Origin: an uncultured Lachnospiraceae bacterium
GTDB lineage: Bacteria; Bacillota; Clostridia; Lachnospirales; Lachnospiraceae
Assembly (NCBI GenBank): GCA_910586555.1
Contig: CAJUJY010000034.1
Location: forward strand, 1-36,159
DNA length: 36,159 nucleotides
Direction of reading: 5' to 3'
Shown: positions 23,401-33,732 of the stretch, piece by piece
How the letters are laid out: the number at the start of each line of letters is the position of its first letter
Numbering within the stretch: position 1 is the first letter of the stretch
Translations under genes and position numbers: made by a program
Notes under the pieces: generated by a model
Databases searched by the model: none
Seen by the model: the letters and a program-made list of their open reading frames with translations, nothing else
Told to the model about the DNA's origin: nothing

Positions 23401-25183
23401 CACATATGATGATTATAAAAAATCAGAAACACCTTTATTAGTAACACTTCCTTTCAGTGAATTTAAAGATAAATCAAATGGCACACCATTAGGCGGTGAA
23501 ACATTAAAGAATATAAGCGGTTTTGGCTTATGGGTAAATGCCATTGCAGATTCAGAAGCATTTGCAAATGGTGAAGAAACAGTAAGCGGCATACTTTATT
23601 ATGATGATATAAAAGCTGTATCATCAGACAAGACAGTGCCAGTTTTTGAGAAATCACATGAAGAGCCACAAGAAACAACAACACCAACAGCCGTGCCAAC
23701 AAAGAAACCAGAAACTGAGCCAACAAAACAGCCTGTTATACCATCTTACCCTTCATATATTACACCAGTGACACAGGCACCAGCAGCAAGTGCCACTCCA
23801 GCTACAAGTACAGCACCGTCAGGAAGTACAGCACCAGGTACAAGCACAGCACCGTCAGGAAGTGCAGCACCAGGTACAAGTACAGTTCCAGCAGGTACAC
23901 AGGCACCAGGAACTACAACAGAAATTAAAAAAGATGATGCCACAGGTGCAGTTACAGAAATTACTACAACAGTAGATGGCAATAAGTCAACAGTTGTAGA
24001 AAAAACTACACTGCCTGATGGTACACAGGAAATTAAAGAAACTGTATCAGAAAGTGATAACAGCACAGGTGCTAATGGCATAATAACAATAAAGGAAACA
24101 TTAAACAGCAGCAAATCAAATGCAGAACTTGTTAAAAATATTAAAAAGTATACAGATGGTGATGTAATAAGCACAGATGCTACGCTTTATACAGGCAGTT
24201 CTGAAATTGGCAGTAACTATTCTGCAAAAAATACCATACCAGAAAGTTTCCTTATTGATGCCAGAAAAGCAGGTATTAGCAATATAACACTTTGTGTTGG
24301 AAAAGATACAGTAGATGATGTTAAAGCCAACCAGGGAAAAAGAATGGTCATTAAAATTGAAGTCCCACAGGCAGAAGGAATATCCATTGGAAAAGTCCTT
24401 CTTACGGAAGAAGCAGTAAAAGGGGCTGTAGAAGGCAACAGAAGGTTTGTTGTTAAAATGGTTAATGAAAACGAAGAAGATTCTTATACTGTTACAATAC
24501 CACCAAGTGAGCTTAAGAAAATGAGTGGTGGTATTGATATAAGCATAAAGGCAGGAAAAGTTTCACAAACAGGCGGGAATAAGCAGAAAGATATAGAACA
24601 GGTTTTATCAGCTAATAAAATAAACCCGGACGATGCTTCAATTATATCAATAGCTTCAAATAACACAGAAGGCGGCATTAAAGCTTCAGCACCAGTTGTT
24701 ACACAATCCATAAAGGCCAGTGGCAAGGCATATGTTTATAATTATAACAGCAAAACAGGAAAGCTTTATGAAATTGCAAACAGCAAAAGGACAGTCCTTA
24801 AAAACGGAATGACAGGAATAGAAGGCTTTAGTGGTAATGATTATGTAGTTACAAGCAAAGAGTTAAGTGGCAAAAATGTTGTAACACTATTAAGCCAGGT
24901 AAAAATAACATTTGACAAAACATCAGTTAAAAAAGGCAGCAGCGTAAAAATAAACACATATCTCACAGAAACATTGGAAAAAGCAGCAAACCTTAAAGAA
25001 ACTGTACCTTATGCAAAACAGGCAGCAGTTATTACATACAAGTCTTCCAATGCCAAAGCTGTAAAAGTGTCAAAAGATGGCACACTAAAAGCAGCAGGCA
25101 AAGGAAAAGCTGTAATAACAGTACAGGTAAAACTGGCAGATAGCAAAGTTAAAACAATAAAAAAGACGGTTACAGTAAAATAG
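20426..25183 (+). CDS. secreted multimodular GH26 beta-mannanase with CBM23-like module
   Basis: Start set at 20426 (MRKRFWKKQ): GGAGG at 20413-20417 is 8 nt upstream. An ATG at 20411 overlaps this ribosome site and cannot use it. The 1585-aa protein has a signal peptide (about 1-37), an N-terminal beta-sandwich (about 45-195), a CBM27-like module (about 205-360, IDDFEDAEAG), and GH26 (about 390-775) with LFRPLHENSGGWFWWG (acid/base Glu574) and IAAIAETGVR (nucleophile Glu684). A CBM23-like module (891-1068), a Pro/Thr/Ser linker, the shared module from Gly1174 and a Big2-like end follow. It parallels the first GH26 but with different N-terminal modules and clearly diverged catalytic sequence, so it probably prefers a different mannan (galacto- or glucomannan). 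Confidence 0.93.
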   Translation: MRKRFWKKQWIAVFMASSMAVSTANVPLVQGVAVQAAENENTAESENIFYSGKAEIQTDKLELPEEDWGDNKPVIAYDEKIQNINITKNFTMTADVYLDEDGYNSLAEAGNYLKLQGVVKLGDKWDWTDSQDIPYLEQKNFTKTEDGLYKTQITIEFKDKTEDVLKGVYFVVVAQGFAGKVTFANVALEGKPDQQITEEKEPLVIDDFEDAEAGTDAGWKEEGGWQYEGGVNTAAESAYGSSMLKLGLDYTGCEGFTWSEAKIKKIFENPVDVSAYNLLTFDIIYPEAFNGFKTKIFAQNSTSGTEIINKEGTSEISDAGEGMKRAAVTVSFSPNTESITDITIGIVGDSTSFKGNVYIDNITLLQYDESSDFIDITSVPGEGTKADTSQMPSEINLADKDASNSTKALYSYLSALEKPGQVLFGHQNDTHKCVSKGNGIYSDTKDVTGSISGLSGLDTLALTGTELGETDVDTAINKCIEIGKAAAAEGAILTLSAHMPNMGNAKIVATPDAKRKYDFSQCDFSESKDLSNNCSQEVLPGGKYNEQYKAYLDIIADYAKGLGDIPVLFRPLHENSGGWFWWGSSTTSVEGYKALYRYTQDYLKETGVHNFIYVYSPNGPLQSEAEFNERYPGDDYVDVLSFDYYDDMKYSDTYGDSFFNGLRSSCSIIKKLADEKGKIAAIAETGVRVTRQDGSSEGIMVKDNPIKGINWYSQVNKIAKETGMSYFLLWANFSDTNFYIPYKYNDAKGHELINEFIDFYNEDSSVFANGTGFYGEAENTQVAVKNQDITSGYFINLFPMAEIKEAVTLKASVKNASVVKFILKSGNTEKELSATVNSASGYYEAELTKEVLDSLGKTNTGTVSINADGVNIVTLPNISFGKEKPVLAGHQIDDFETYAGDTGLMSSKWHTNQDAGCTLDISLVEKPRYEGGYALKFAYTESSKGWAGAELSKETDWSEYNALKLWVKPDGKNQKTVVQIKANGSDYEAYLNTYDDYKKSETPLLVTLPFSEFKDKSNGTPLGGETLKNISGFGLWVNAIADSEAFANGEETVSGILYYDDIKAVSSDKTVPVFEKSHEEPQETTTPTAVPTKKPETEPTKQPVIPSYPSYITPVTQAPAASATPATSTAPSGSTAPGTSTAPSGSAAPGTSTVPAGTQAPGTTTEIKKDDATGAVTEITTTVDGNKSTVVEKTTLPDGTQEIKETVSESDNSTGANGIITIKETLNSSKSNAELVKNIKKYTDGDVISTDATLYTGSSEIGSNYSAKNTIPESFLIDARKAGISNITLCVGKDTVDDVKANQGKRMVIKIEVPQAEGISIGKVLLTEEAVKGAVEGNRRFVVKMVNENEEDSYTVTIPPSELKKMSGGIDISIKAGKVSQTGGNKQKDIEQVLSANKINPDDASIISIASNNTEGGIKASAPVVTQSIKASGKAYVYNYNSKTGKLYEIANSKRTVLKNGMTGIEGFSGNDYVVTSKELSGKNVVTLLSQVKITFDKTSVKKGSSVKINTYLTETLEKAANLKETVPYAKQAAVITYKSSNAKAVKVSKDGTLKAAGKGKAVITVQVKLADSKVKTIKKTVTVK
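23945..25183 (+). repeat. shared C-terminal module, copy 3 (long direct repeat)
   Basis: Third copy of the module and Big2-like end, more diverged than copies 1 and 2; it has a short insertion (SDNSTGAN) near its start and ends in KKTVTVK. Confidence 0.82.
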
Positions 25184-25233
25184 CCATTAGTTATAAGACA
25201 ATAATATTATTATATACATTTATACGTTTGTCC

Positions 25234-25499
25234 TTTATAATTGCACGTCTGTTTCGTAAATTTTTAACCTCATTAAGTAAGCCCTTTACAATACACGCTT
25301 CTTAAGCGGTGGGTTTGGTTTACCAGGGCTTACTTAGTCTGGCAGGGGTTCTAAGCTCCTGCCAGAATGCCGCAAAGCGGCAATGAGGTTGTTTTGCAAG
25401 TGGGCAAGTAGCCAAGCCTGCTTGCAGGCAATGCGGATTGCGAATATCCGCTTGACTTGTGTATAAACAAAAATTTATGAAATGGACGTGTTTATAATT
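25234..25499. mobile_element. MITE-like unit: inverted repeats and 9-bp direct repeat around the structured element
   Basis: TTTATAATT occurs at 25234-25242 and again at 25491-25499. Between them, 22-nt arms at 25244-25265 and 25469-25490 are inverted repeats with 19 Watson-Crick matches and 3 G-T pairs (arm ends CACGTC and GACGTG). The left arm directly abuts the 191-nt element; the right arm follows it after 12 nt. A 9-bp target duplication plus terminal inverted repeats is what a small non-autonomous transposon leaves. No transposase is present. Alternatively the arms are the basal stem of the RNA. Confidence 0.5.
25266..25456 (+). ncRNA. conserved 191-nt structured leader RNA element, copy B
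   Basis: Same length as copy A and nearly the same sequence. Differences in arm 2 (a G in place of T, and TTCTAAG in place of the loop) leave the GCAGG.../CTCCTGC pairing intact. The core and both 3' hairpins (GCCTGC/GCAGGC and GCGGAT/ATCCGC) are preserved. It lies downstream of the second mannanase and about 170 nt upstream of tcdA. Confidence 0.7.
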
Positions 25500-25512
25500 A
25501 TAATATACGTTG

Positions 25513-25541
25513 TGCTACAATGGAAAGTATGTTATATTAAT
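25513..25541 (+). promoter_or_regulatory. candidate promoter of tcdA
   Basis: A TTGTGC hexamer is followed after 17 bases by TATATT, just downstream of the element described above; coordinates are accurate to about 5 bases. The -35 is imperfect. Confidence 0.4.
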
Positions 25542-25625
25542 CTATAAGAAGAAAAATATAGTGGCTTTTCTTTTATATATTTTATGGGATACAAATAATA
25601 AAATAAAAGGATGTAACAGATATTT

Positions 25626-26351
25626 ATGCAGGAACAGTTTTCAAGAACAGAGTTATTATTAGGAAGTAAAGCCATGGAAAAACTGGCAGCCTCAAGGATT
25701 GCAGTTTTTGGCATTGGAGGTGTCGGAGGCCATGCTGCTGATGCACTTGCAAGAAGCGGTATAGGGGAGTTTGACCTTATAGATAATGATATGGTAAGCC
25801 AGAGTAATATTAACAGGCAGATAATTGCAACATTAAAAACCATAGGCAGGTATAAGGTTGATGTTATGAAGGAACATATACTTAATATTAACCCCCGTGC
25901 TAAAGTCCATACATATAAAACATTTTTCCTGCCTGGAGGTGAAGAATGTTTTCCATTTAATAAGTATTCATATATAATAGATGCAGTGGATACAATAACA
26001 GCCAAAATTGGAATTATACTAGAAGCCCAAAAAGCTTGCCGGCCGGTTATAAGCAGCATGGGTGCAGGCAATAAACTTGAAGCATCACAGTTTAAGGTAT
26101 CTGATATCTACAGCACAAAAGTATGCCCGTTAGCAAAAGTTATGCGGCGTGAACTTAAAAAACGCGGAATAAAAAAACTAAAAGTAGTATATTCAGAAGA
26201 AGCCCCAGTAGTTCCTTATGGTATAACAGATAAAGAAAATGCAGAAAAGAAAAATAATAGCAGGCCGGTTCCTGGAAGCATTGCATTTGTGCCATCTGTG
26301 GCAGGGCTTATTATAGCAGGGGAAGTTGTAAAGGACTTGGTACAGTTTTAA
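25626..26351 (+). CDS. tcdA: tRNA threonylcarbamoyladenosine dehydratase
   Basis: The 241-aa protein is an E1-like ThiF/MoeB-fold enzyme of the TcdA (YgdL/CsdL) type, which uses ATP to cyclise t6A at position 37 of ANN-decoding tRNAs to ct6A. Residues 29-35 are GIGGVGG, the nucleotide-binding loop. LIDNDMVSQSNINRQI carries the adenylation-site Asp and Arg, and ISSMGAGNKLEASQF followed by KVCPLAK is specific to this subgroup. The C-terminal VPSVAGLIIAGEVVKDL is the usual end. The ribosome site (AAAGG) is 15 nt from the ATG, rather far. It is a housekeeping gene placed by chance among glycosidase genes; a terminator follows. Confidence 0.92.
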   Translation: MQEQFSRTELLLGSKAMEKLAASRIAVFGIGGVGGHAADALARSGIGEFDLIDNDMVSQSNINRQIIATLKTIGRYKVDVMKEHILNINPRAKVHTYKTFFLPGGEECFPFNKYSYIIDAVDTITAKIGIILEAQKACRPVISSMGAGNKLEASQFKVSDIYSTKVCPLAKVMRRELKKRGIKKLKVVYSEEAPVVPYGITDKENAEKKNNSRPVPGSIAFVPSVAGLIIAGEVVKDLVQF

Positions 26352-26780
26352 ACTTATACTTTAGAAGTTTCTATAGAAATTTCTATTTGCAGCTAATGGA
26401 TAAATTAAATAAACCACTATAAAAAGGTGAAAGATTTTATTATTTTATAAAATCCAACACCTTTTTAATTTATCTGGATTTATAGTAAAAATCCGTCTAT
26501 ATGCCTAATAAAAATGAAATTTTTTAGTAATATTATATAAAAGATTTGTGGGTAAATTGTTAATTATATATAAAAATTCAAGTAAAAGAGAAAACATATT
26601 GCATAAATATTCCAAATATAATAATATTAAATTACTTTAGTAAACTATAAAATACTGCAAAGCGGATATTAGAACGGATTTAAATTTTAATAGCAGTATT
26701 AATAGAAAGGGGGATTATAAAATTAGCAAAATATTATGTAAAACCATAGTTTTTATTTAGAAAGTTAAGGAGGGTAAGAT
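26352..26780 (+). other. intergenic region and leader of the arabinanase gene
   Basis: A terminator at 26421-26466 is followed by very AT-rich DNA without a clear promoter, an 8-bp stem AATACTGC (26651-26658)/GCAGTATT (26693-26700) enclosing 34 nt, an AGAAAGGGGG at 26704-26713, and the true ribosome site AAGGAGGG about 8 nt before the ATG at 26781. Confidence 0.6.
26421..26466. terminator. terminator after tcdA
   Basis: AAAAAGGTG (26421-26429) pairs with CACCTTTTT (26458-26466), with an inner GATTTTAT/ATAAAATC stem. The A-run and T-run ends mean it could act in both directions. Confidence 0.88.
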
Positions 26781-29700
26781 ATGAAGAAATATGCTTTTAA
26801 ACATAATATAAAAAGGGCCGTTGCCTTTATTTCGGCATTATCGCTGGTAATTACAGGCAGCAGCTTTGAAATGTCCGTGGGGGGGGGTATGCAGAGGCAG
26901 CAGAAATAACAGAAATTACAGATACAGATGATGTATATGAAAAAAGTAATAAATCGAGGGTATCTGTACATGACCCTGCAATTATAAAGGATACAGATGG
27001 CACATATTACATATTTGGCAGCCACCTTGCATGGGCAAAGTCCAAAGACCTTGAAAACTGGACTTCTTTTAGTAATAATATTAGTACAGATTACAATACA
27101 TTATTTGCTAAAGAGTTTGAATGGGCAAGTGCAGGGGATGATAATTATAACCCATCGGGAAATATATGGGCGCCTGATGTTATATGGAATGAATCAATGC
27201 AAAAATGGTGTATGTATATGAGCATTAATGGCTGTTCATGGAACTCATGCATATGCCTTCTTACAGCAGACAGACTTGATGGTAACTGGACTTATATAGG
27301 GCCTGTTGTTTATTCTGGTTTTACAGAAAAAGATGTACAAAAAGGTATACGTTCTTTTGAAAAGACAGACTATGCACAGGTTACAGGAAACAGTACATTA
27401 GACTCAAAATTTATCAGGTCTGAATATTCTGAAAAAGATAATGGCGCACCATGTACACCAACTACATGGAATAAGGGATATGGCGCACATGCCATTGATG
27501 CCTGTGTATTTTATGATGAAGAGGGTAAGCTTTGGTTTACTTATGGTTCATGGACAGGCGGTATATATATTTTTGAACTGGATGAAGAAACAGGTTTCAG
27601 GAAAAATACTGCTGAGGCAAAGGCAAACTATGAAGATGCCTATATGGGTAAAAAACTTGGAGGTTCTGGCGCTTCAGGTGAGGCATCATATATAGAATAT
27701 ATTAACGGGTATTATTATCTTTTTATTTCATATGGCGGCCTGGTAGCAAATGGCGGATACCAGATGAGAATATTCCGTTCCAAAAATCCCGACGGCCCGT
27801 ATACAGATGTTTCAGGTGATCTGGCAACTGCCGGTGGCAATACTAATGGCAGTATAGGTACACGTCTTATGTCATATTATAAATGGAGCTGGTGGGATTA
27901 TGCCCATGTGGCACAGGGACATAATTCGGCTTTTGTAGATAGTGATGGCAAGGCATATGTTATTTACCATACAAGGACAAACGATGGTACAGAGGGACAT
28001 TCAGTAAGGGTACACCAGCTTTTTACATCTGAAAATGGTTATCTTGTGTCAGCACCATTTGAATATACAAATACAGATAGTGTAAGTGATACCGGATATA
28101 CTACAGATGAAATAGCAGGAACATATGAAATATTATTCCAGAGAAATACAAACTCTGAAGCATTAGAATATAATAAGCCACAGGAAATTATACTTTCAGC
28201 AGATGGTAAAATTACAGGGGATGCAACAGGCACATGGACTGTTAAGGCAGACAGCCCGTTAGTATCAATGGATATTGGCGGAGTTGTATATGAAGGCACT
28301 TTTGTAAAACAGGATATGGAAGGCACTAATGTACAGACATTATGTTTTACTACAGTTGGAACTAATGATATCTGTTTATGGGGTGCAAAATACCCATCAG
28401 ATGATGTAGCAGTTGCTATGACAGCAGCTAAGCTTACACTTCCAAAGATTATTACTACTGATGTAACACTTGGAACAGAAGGGCTTTTTGGGGCAGTTAT
28501 TGAATGGGAAGGCAATTCTTCACTGCTTAGTGATGGTACAGTAATACCACCAGCAGTAGACAGGGCTTGTACTATAACAGCAACAATTACAAAAGGCAGT
28601 TATGTATACCACAAAAAATTTGATACAACAATAATGTCAGAAGCTGGCGGCAGTGCAAGAAAAGTTGCAGCATATTTTGATACAGAGCCATTACAGCTTT
28701 CAAATGACAATATAAAATCATTTGAAAACCCTTTAAACGGCATGAATATAAAAAATGGCGTAACAATTAAATTTACTGCAACAAGAACAGCACCAGCAGG
28801 CCCGCTTGCTGCAATTTTCGCATTTAATATTGACAGTACAGGGGATGCCGCTGGCGGCAGGCTTTATATGACAGATTGTACATATCTTGGATATAATTCT
28901 GATGGGTATTATGATGCCAATCTTAAAGACTATGCTTTGGTGAAAGATTATATTGGAGATGGAACAACAGATATAGAGATTAAACTTATGCCAGATGGTT
29001 ATTCTGTATATGCAAATGGTACACTTGCATATTCAAATGAAACCGTTGCCAATGGAACAACCCCTGGTACAAATAATTTAGATAATTATAGTAAAGTACT
29101 GGACTTCTTATCAAAAACTGCTACTAATATTAATTTTGGAACTGGTACATGGGATTCATGGAGGGATCAGGGTTCATTTAATGGTACAATTAGTAATTTT
29201 GAAATCTGGGCAGAGCCAGTAAAAGAATCTTCACTAGGCTCAAATTATTACTATTACCAGGATTATGAAAATATTGCAAGTGAAACAGAACTTAAATGGG
29301 ATAATGGCAGTGTTGTAAAAGCACTTGGAACGGATAATACAAAATATGCAAAACTTACCCCGAGCGGAAGTGGAAACAGGGGTTCAGTTAATCCATTTAG
29401 TTTAAGTGATATGCCATCAGGGGAATTTTTTATTACTGAAGATGTACTTTTTAAATCATCAACAACCTACGATGTAGATAACCAGATTGCTATAGCTGCA
29501 AATGACAGGGCATATGTTTCTAAAAATACTAATTTTGGTATTGAAAATGGCTATATTCTTAAATTATCTGCTAATGGTAAAGGTAACCAGGTATTTAGTA
29601 TTAATGATACAGCAGATACAGTTACTATTCCATCAGATAAATGGGTAAATATTAAGCTGGAAATGGATTCTGCTGATTTAACTAAAGCAGTGCTTACAAT

Positions 29701-32700
29701 TACAAACCTTGATACAAATGCAGCTATTATTTCTAATAAAGAGATAACAGTAAATGGCACAGGGGATATAAGCGGGAATAATGCAGGAAGTTATGTACTG
29801 CTTGGACGTGGCAATTCAGTGGCATGTATTGACAATATTGCTATAGGAAAGCCTGGGGTTGCTGACTATGAAGGTCTTGACAAGGCTATAAAATCAGGTG
29901 AAAAGTACATAAAACTCAGTACTACACAGCAGACATATACAGATGCTTCCATGTCTGCACTGGAAAGTGCTGTAAATGCAGCAAAGGCAATAGACCGTTC
30001 ATTACCAGCAGAACAGCAGGAAACTATTGATAATGCAGAAACAGCTATTACTAGTGCCATTAGTGCGTTAGAGTGTGCAAACCATGAATATACTAATACA
30101 AAATATATTAAAATGCCAACTTGTACAGAAGCAGGAAGGGCAGAACAGATATGCTGTTTATGTGGCAAACCAGAAACTAAAAGGGAAGCAGATGTAGAAG
30201 CTTTAGGACATATTACAGGAGAATGGGAAATTACCAAACAGCCAACTACTACTTCAGAAGGTGAAAAGGTAAAGAAATGTACAAGGTGTTTGGAGGTTTT
30301 AAGGACAGTTCCTATAGATAAATTGCCAGGAGAAACCAGTCCTACAGATAACCCGGTTATAACAGAACCTCCAGTTCCAACAGACGCACCAGCACCAGGC
30401 ACGCCATCTCCACTTATGGATGGCCTGCTTGCAGAATATCTGTTTAATGGCAGCCTTAAAGACAGCAAAAACCCTTCAAAAGAAGCAAAAATAGCTGCAC
30501 TTGAGGAGGAGGGACAGGATAACCAGTCGAAGATTGTTACAGATACAGACCGTGGCAATGTTATGGAAATGCGTGGCACATGGCAGGCAACAGGTTACCT
30601 TGAACTTGATAAAGATTATGTTAATGGGATTAATAATGCTTTTACAGTTACAATGTGGGCAAAGGCTAATAACTCCAAAACAGGTGAAGCCGGTGTTTGT
30701 GGCGCAGATTCCAGTATTTTTAACTTTAAAACATCAGAGGATAACTGGAAGCCAAATAATGAAGATAATTCCCTTGCATACACATATGGCTTTGTTTCAC
30801 TTGATGTAAGCCTGCATCCTTGGATAAATGATGGTAAAGGGAACTGGCTTGACAGAAAAAAGGGTGATGAAAAAATAAACCTGGCAGCAGATAAATGGCA
30901 GCAGGTAACAATGAGCATTGATGGTACTAATAACCAGATTTTAGTATATATTGATGGTTCACTTTCTGAAACTATTACAGGGCTAGGTGATGACAAGACA
31001 TGTACATCATTACTTGAAAGCATTAAAACTAATACTACAGCAATCCAGATTGGCACATTCCTTCCTTGGTGGAATACATGGGATTTCCGCGGTTATGTAG
31101 ATGATGTGCGCATGTATAACAGAATCCTTACAGCAGATGAAGTAAACACCCTGTATACAATGGAAGCTGATAAAACTGTAATAGTTAATACAATAACACC
31201 TGCACCATCGGAAACAGACACACCATCAGGTACAGACACACCATCAGGTACAGATACACCATCAGGCACAGATACACCATCAGGTACAGATACACCATCA
31301 GGCACGGATAAACCATCAGGCACAGATACACCATCAGGCACGGATACACCTGAAGAAAAATACACTGTTTCATATACAACAGACCCGTCTTCTTTTGAAA
31401 ATGCTGTTGTATCATTTGACAAGACAGAAGCAGGCAATAATGGAAATGTTGTACTTACAGTAAGGCCAAAGGCTGGTTATGAATTTAAGGATGGAAACAG
31501 CATTTCAGTAGTAAAAGTTTCTGGCACATGTACTATTGGCAGCCAGGAAAAGAACAGTGATGGCAGCTATTCATACAAAATCAGTGGCATAAGCAGTAAC
31601 TGTACAGTAAGTGTTTCTGCCAAGGCTGTAATAAAAGGCTTTACTGTTACATACAGCAGTACAGCAGGCAATGCCACAGTAAATGTAACAAAAGATGGCA
31701 AAACATTTGAATCTGGCAGCTCTGTTATTATAACAGACCAGATAAGGCTTTCAATTGCACCAGAAAAGGGCTTTACATTTGCATCTTCCCCTGTAATAAC
31801 TGCTAATAACGCTACAGTAAATATTGCAGATATTAAAGACGGGGTATACACATATGTTATTCTTAACTTTAAAGGCAATACAGATATTAAAGCCAGTGGG
31901 AAAGCGGTAAAAGTACAGTATAAAGCCAGCATTTCAAATGAAGCACAGGAAACTGCAAAGGCTGGCAATGCAAAGTTATCATTTAATACTACAGATGTAA
32001 GTGCAGATAGTATAATACAGCTTGTAATTACTCCAGATAAAGGTTTCCAGATTAAATCAGCGGATATAACTACTGTAGAAAATACATGTACTATTACAGG
32101 GCATGAAAAAGGGGAAAATGGTACCTGGATTTTTAATATTTCAAAATTTACTGCAGATACAGTAATAAAGAACCTGGCTATTGAAACCGTAAAAACACAG
32201 GTTGCGGAATCGGGTACAGATACAAGTGTAAATATTGGTGCAGCAAACCTTGGGGGCACTGATTTTACAGATAAAGATGTATCAGGTGCTATAATATCTG
32301 CTATTGCCAGTAAAGATAAAATAAATTCTGTTACTGATGAAGAAACAGGCAAGAAACTTAATGACAAGGAACTTGAAGAATTTATAAAAGACATAACTGG
32401 GGAATTAAATGGAAATAATAATGTAGATGTCTTTCTTGAGGTAAATGAAGAAACAGAACTTAGTGATGCTTTAGGAAATGTTACAGAAGAAAAATTTTTA
32501 AGTGAAGTTGAAAACCAGGCTGTAAAGGATACTGGAAACAGTGTAGGCAGTTCAAAAATTGCAATGCCACTTGATATTTCATTTTATGCAAGGGTAGGCG
32601 GCAGTAAGAGCAAGTTTAAAATCAGCATAAAAGATACTGGCAGCAGGGAAATGGTAATTGAAATGACAGTTCCTTCACATATAACAAAAGAAGCAGACGG

Positions 32701-33562
32701 AATAGAAAGGCTGTACTATATGGTGCGTTTCCATAATGGAAAGAAAACCATAATCCCTTGCAGTTATAATAAGGCTTCAGGCAAAATAAGGACTAAGAGC
32801 AGCAAGTTTTCTACTTATGTGCTTTGTTATGTGGATACCAGTAAGAGAGGCCAGACAATAATTTATAACCCTGGCTATGTACCATCAGTTACAACTACAC
32901 AAACACCGCCAGAAGCAAGCCAGACACCACAGGGGGGCTATACGCCTGTACCATCAGTTACACCAGGGGCAGGCACACCAGGCACAGGCATTACAGTGCC
33001 AACACAAACACCAGCACCACAGGAAACACCTTCAGGTAATATATCTGTTACACCAGCACCAACAGCAGTGCCATGGGAAACATCTATACCAGAAAACAGG
33101 CCAGAAACAGGCCCTAAAACAGTAAAAACAGGAAATAAGTATGTTATTAACAGCCTTAAATATACTGTAACATCTGTAACAGGCACAAAATCTGTGAAAT
33201 TTACAGGAGCTTTAAAAAATGCCAAGAAAGTAATTATTCCGGTTTCAGTAAAGATTTATGGAAGTAAATACAAAGTAACAGCTATTGCCAAAAATGCGTT
33301 AAAAGGTAGTAAAAAGCTTAAAAAACTTTCAGTTGGGACTAATGTACAGAAAATCGGCAAAAATGCATTTAAGGGCTGTAAAAAACTAGAGAACATTGTG
33401 ATAAAATCTAAAAAACTTACAATTAAAAAGACAGGAAGCAAGGCATTTAAAGGAATAAATAAAAAGGCAAAGATAAAAGTACCTAAAGGCAAGGTTAAAC
33501 AGTATAAAAAACTTTTAAAAGCCAGAGGTGCAGGAAAAAATACCAAAGTAAAAAAACTATAG
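26781..33562 (+). CDS. giant secreted GH43 endo-1,5-alpha-L-arabinanase, split by a poly-G frameshift
   Basis: ATG 26781 has a strong ribosome site and encodes a signal peptide (KKYAFKHNIKRAVAFISAL), but after nine G (26879-26887) this frame stops at 26909. The frame +1 from there (YAEAAE, then SVHDPAIIKD) is open to 33562; 7 or 10 G would join them, 10 G giving 2260 aa. GH43 catalytic residues: Asp at nt 26972 (HDPAI), Asp at 27497 (HAIDACVF), Glu at 27680 (SGEASYI); HVAQGHNSAF holds the metal-binding His. An arabinanase-type C-terminal domain follows (28090-28420), an Ig-like domain, two LamG-like folds (28650-29860), a FIVAR helix region, a CxxC-rich segment (30090-30320), another LamG (30420-31170), a PSGTDT linker, Ig-like repeats, a Pro/Thr linker and a BspA-type leucine-rich tail (33190-33560). 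Without the shift, the first in-frame ATG (27197) gives a protein lacking signal and first Asp. Confidence 0.88.
26879..26887 (+). repeat. nine-G homopolymer in the arabinanase signal-peptide region
   Basis: Nine G in a row in AT-rich DNA, immediately before the signal-peptidase-like site (YAEAAE). It separates the start codon from the enzyme frame. Such tracts change length by slippage and act as on/off switches in other bacteria; a sequencing error is the alternative. Confidence 0.9.
31223..31348 (+). repeat. seven 18-bp repeats encoding PSGTDT
   Basis: Seven in-frame units (one has Lys in place of the last Thr) form a flexible linker between a LamG-like domain and Ig-like repeats in the arabinanase. 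Third-position differences (GGT/GGC, GAC/GAT) show they are not all freshly copied. Confidence 0.92.
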
Positions 33563-33651
33563 AAAATTATTAAAAGACAGCAGGTTATGCTTGTTAAATT
33601 ACTGTCCATGCAGTATATTAATATAAGGCAATAAGGTTAAATAATTAAAAA

Positions 33652-33684
33652 GGCAGCCGGGATATAAAGCCCGGTTGTCTTTGC
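33652..33684 (+). terminator. terminator after the arabinanase gene
   Basis: GGCAGCCGGG (33652-33661) pairs with CCCGGTTGTC (33670-33679) with one G-T pair, followed by a short interrupted T-run. Confidence 0.7.
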
Positions 33685-33732
33685 TTCATGACAACTTAAC
33701 AATCTATTTATTAGAAAGAGGTATTAAAAACA

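Larger units (their letters stand above)
25184..25625 (+). other. intergenic region with the insertion-like structured element
   Basis: No gene. Contains a 9-bp direct repeat and inverted arms (25234-25499) that enclose the full structured element (25266-25456), and a candidate promoter for tcdA (25513-25541). No T-tailed terminator was found after the mannanase gene. Confidence 0.65.

Noticed and set aside
25532..26071. A 179-codon minus-strand frame over the start of tcdA
   Set aside because: Shadow of the TcdA coding sequence with no family features.
31223..31348. CRISPR-like array
   Set aside because: The units are contiguous 18-bp coding repeats (PSGTDT) without spacers, inside an open reading frame.
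27197..33562. Start of the arabinanase at the internal ATG 27197
   Set aside because: No good ribosome site is there, and it would remove the signal peptide and the first catalytic Asp; homology-like coding clearly extends up to the poly-G tract in the same frame.
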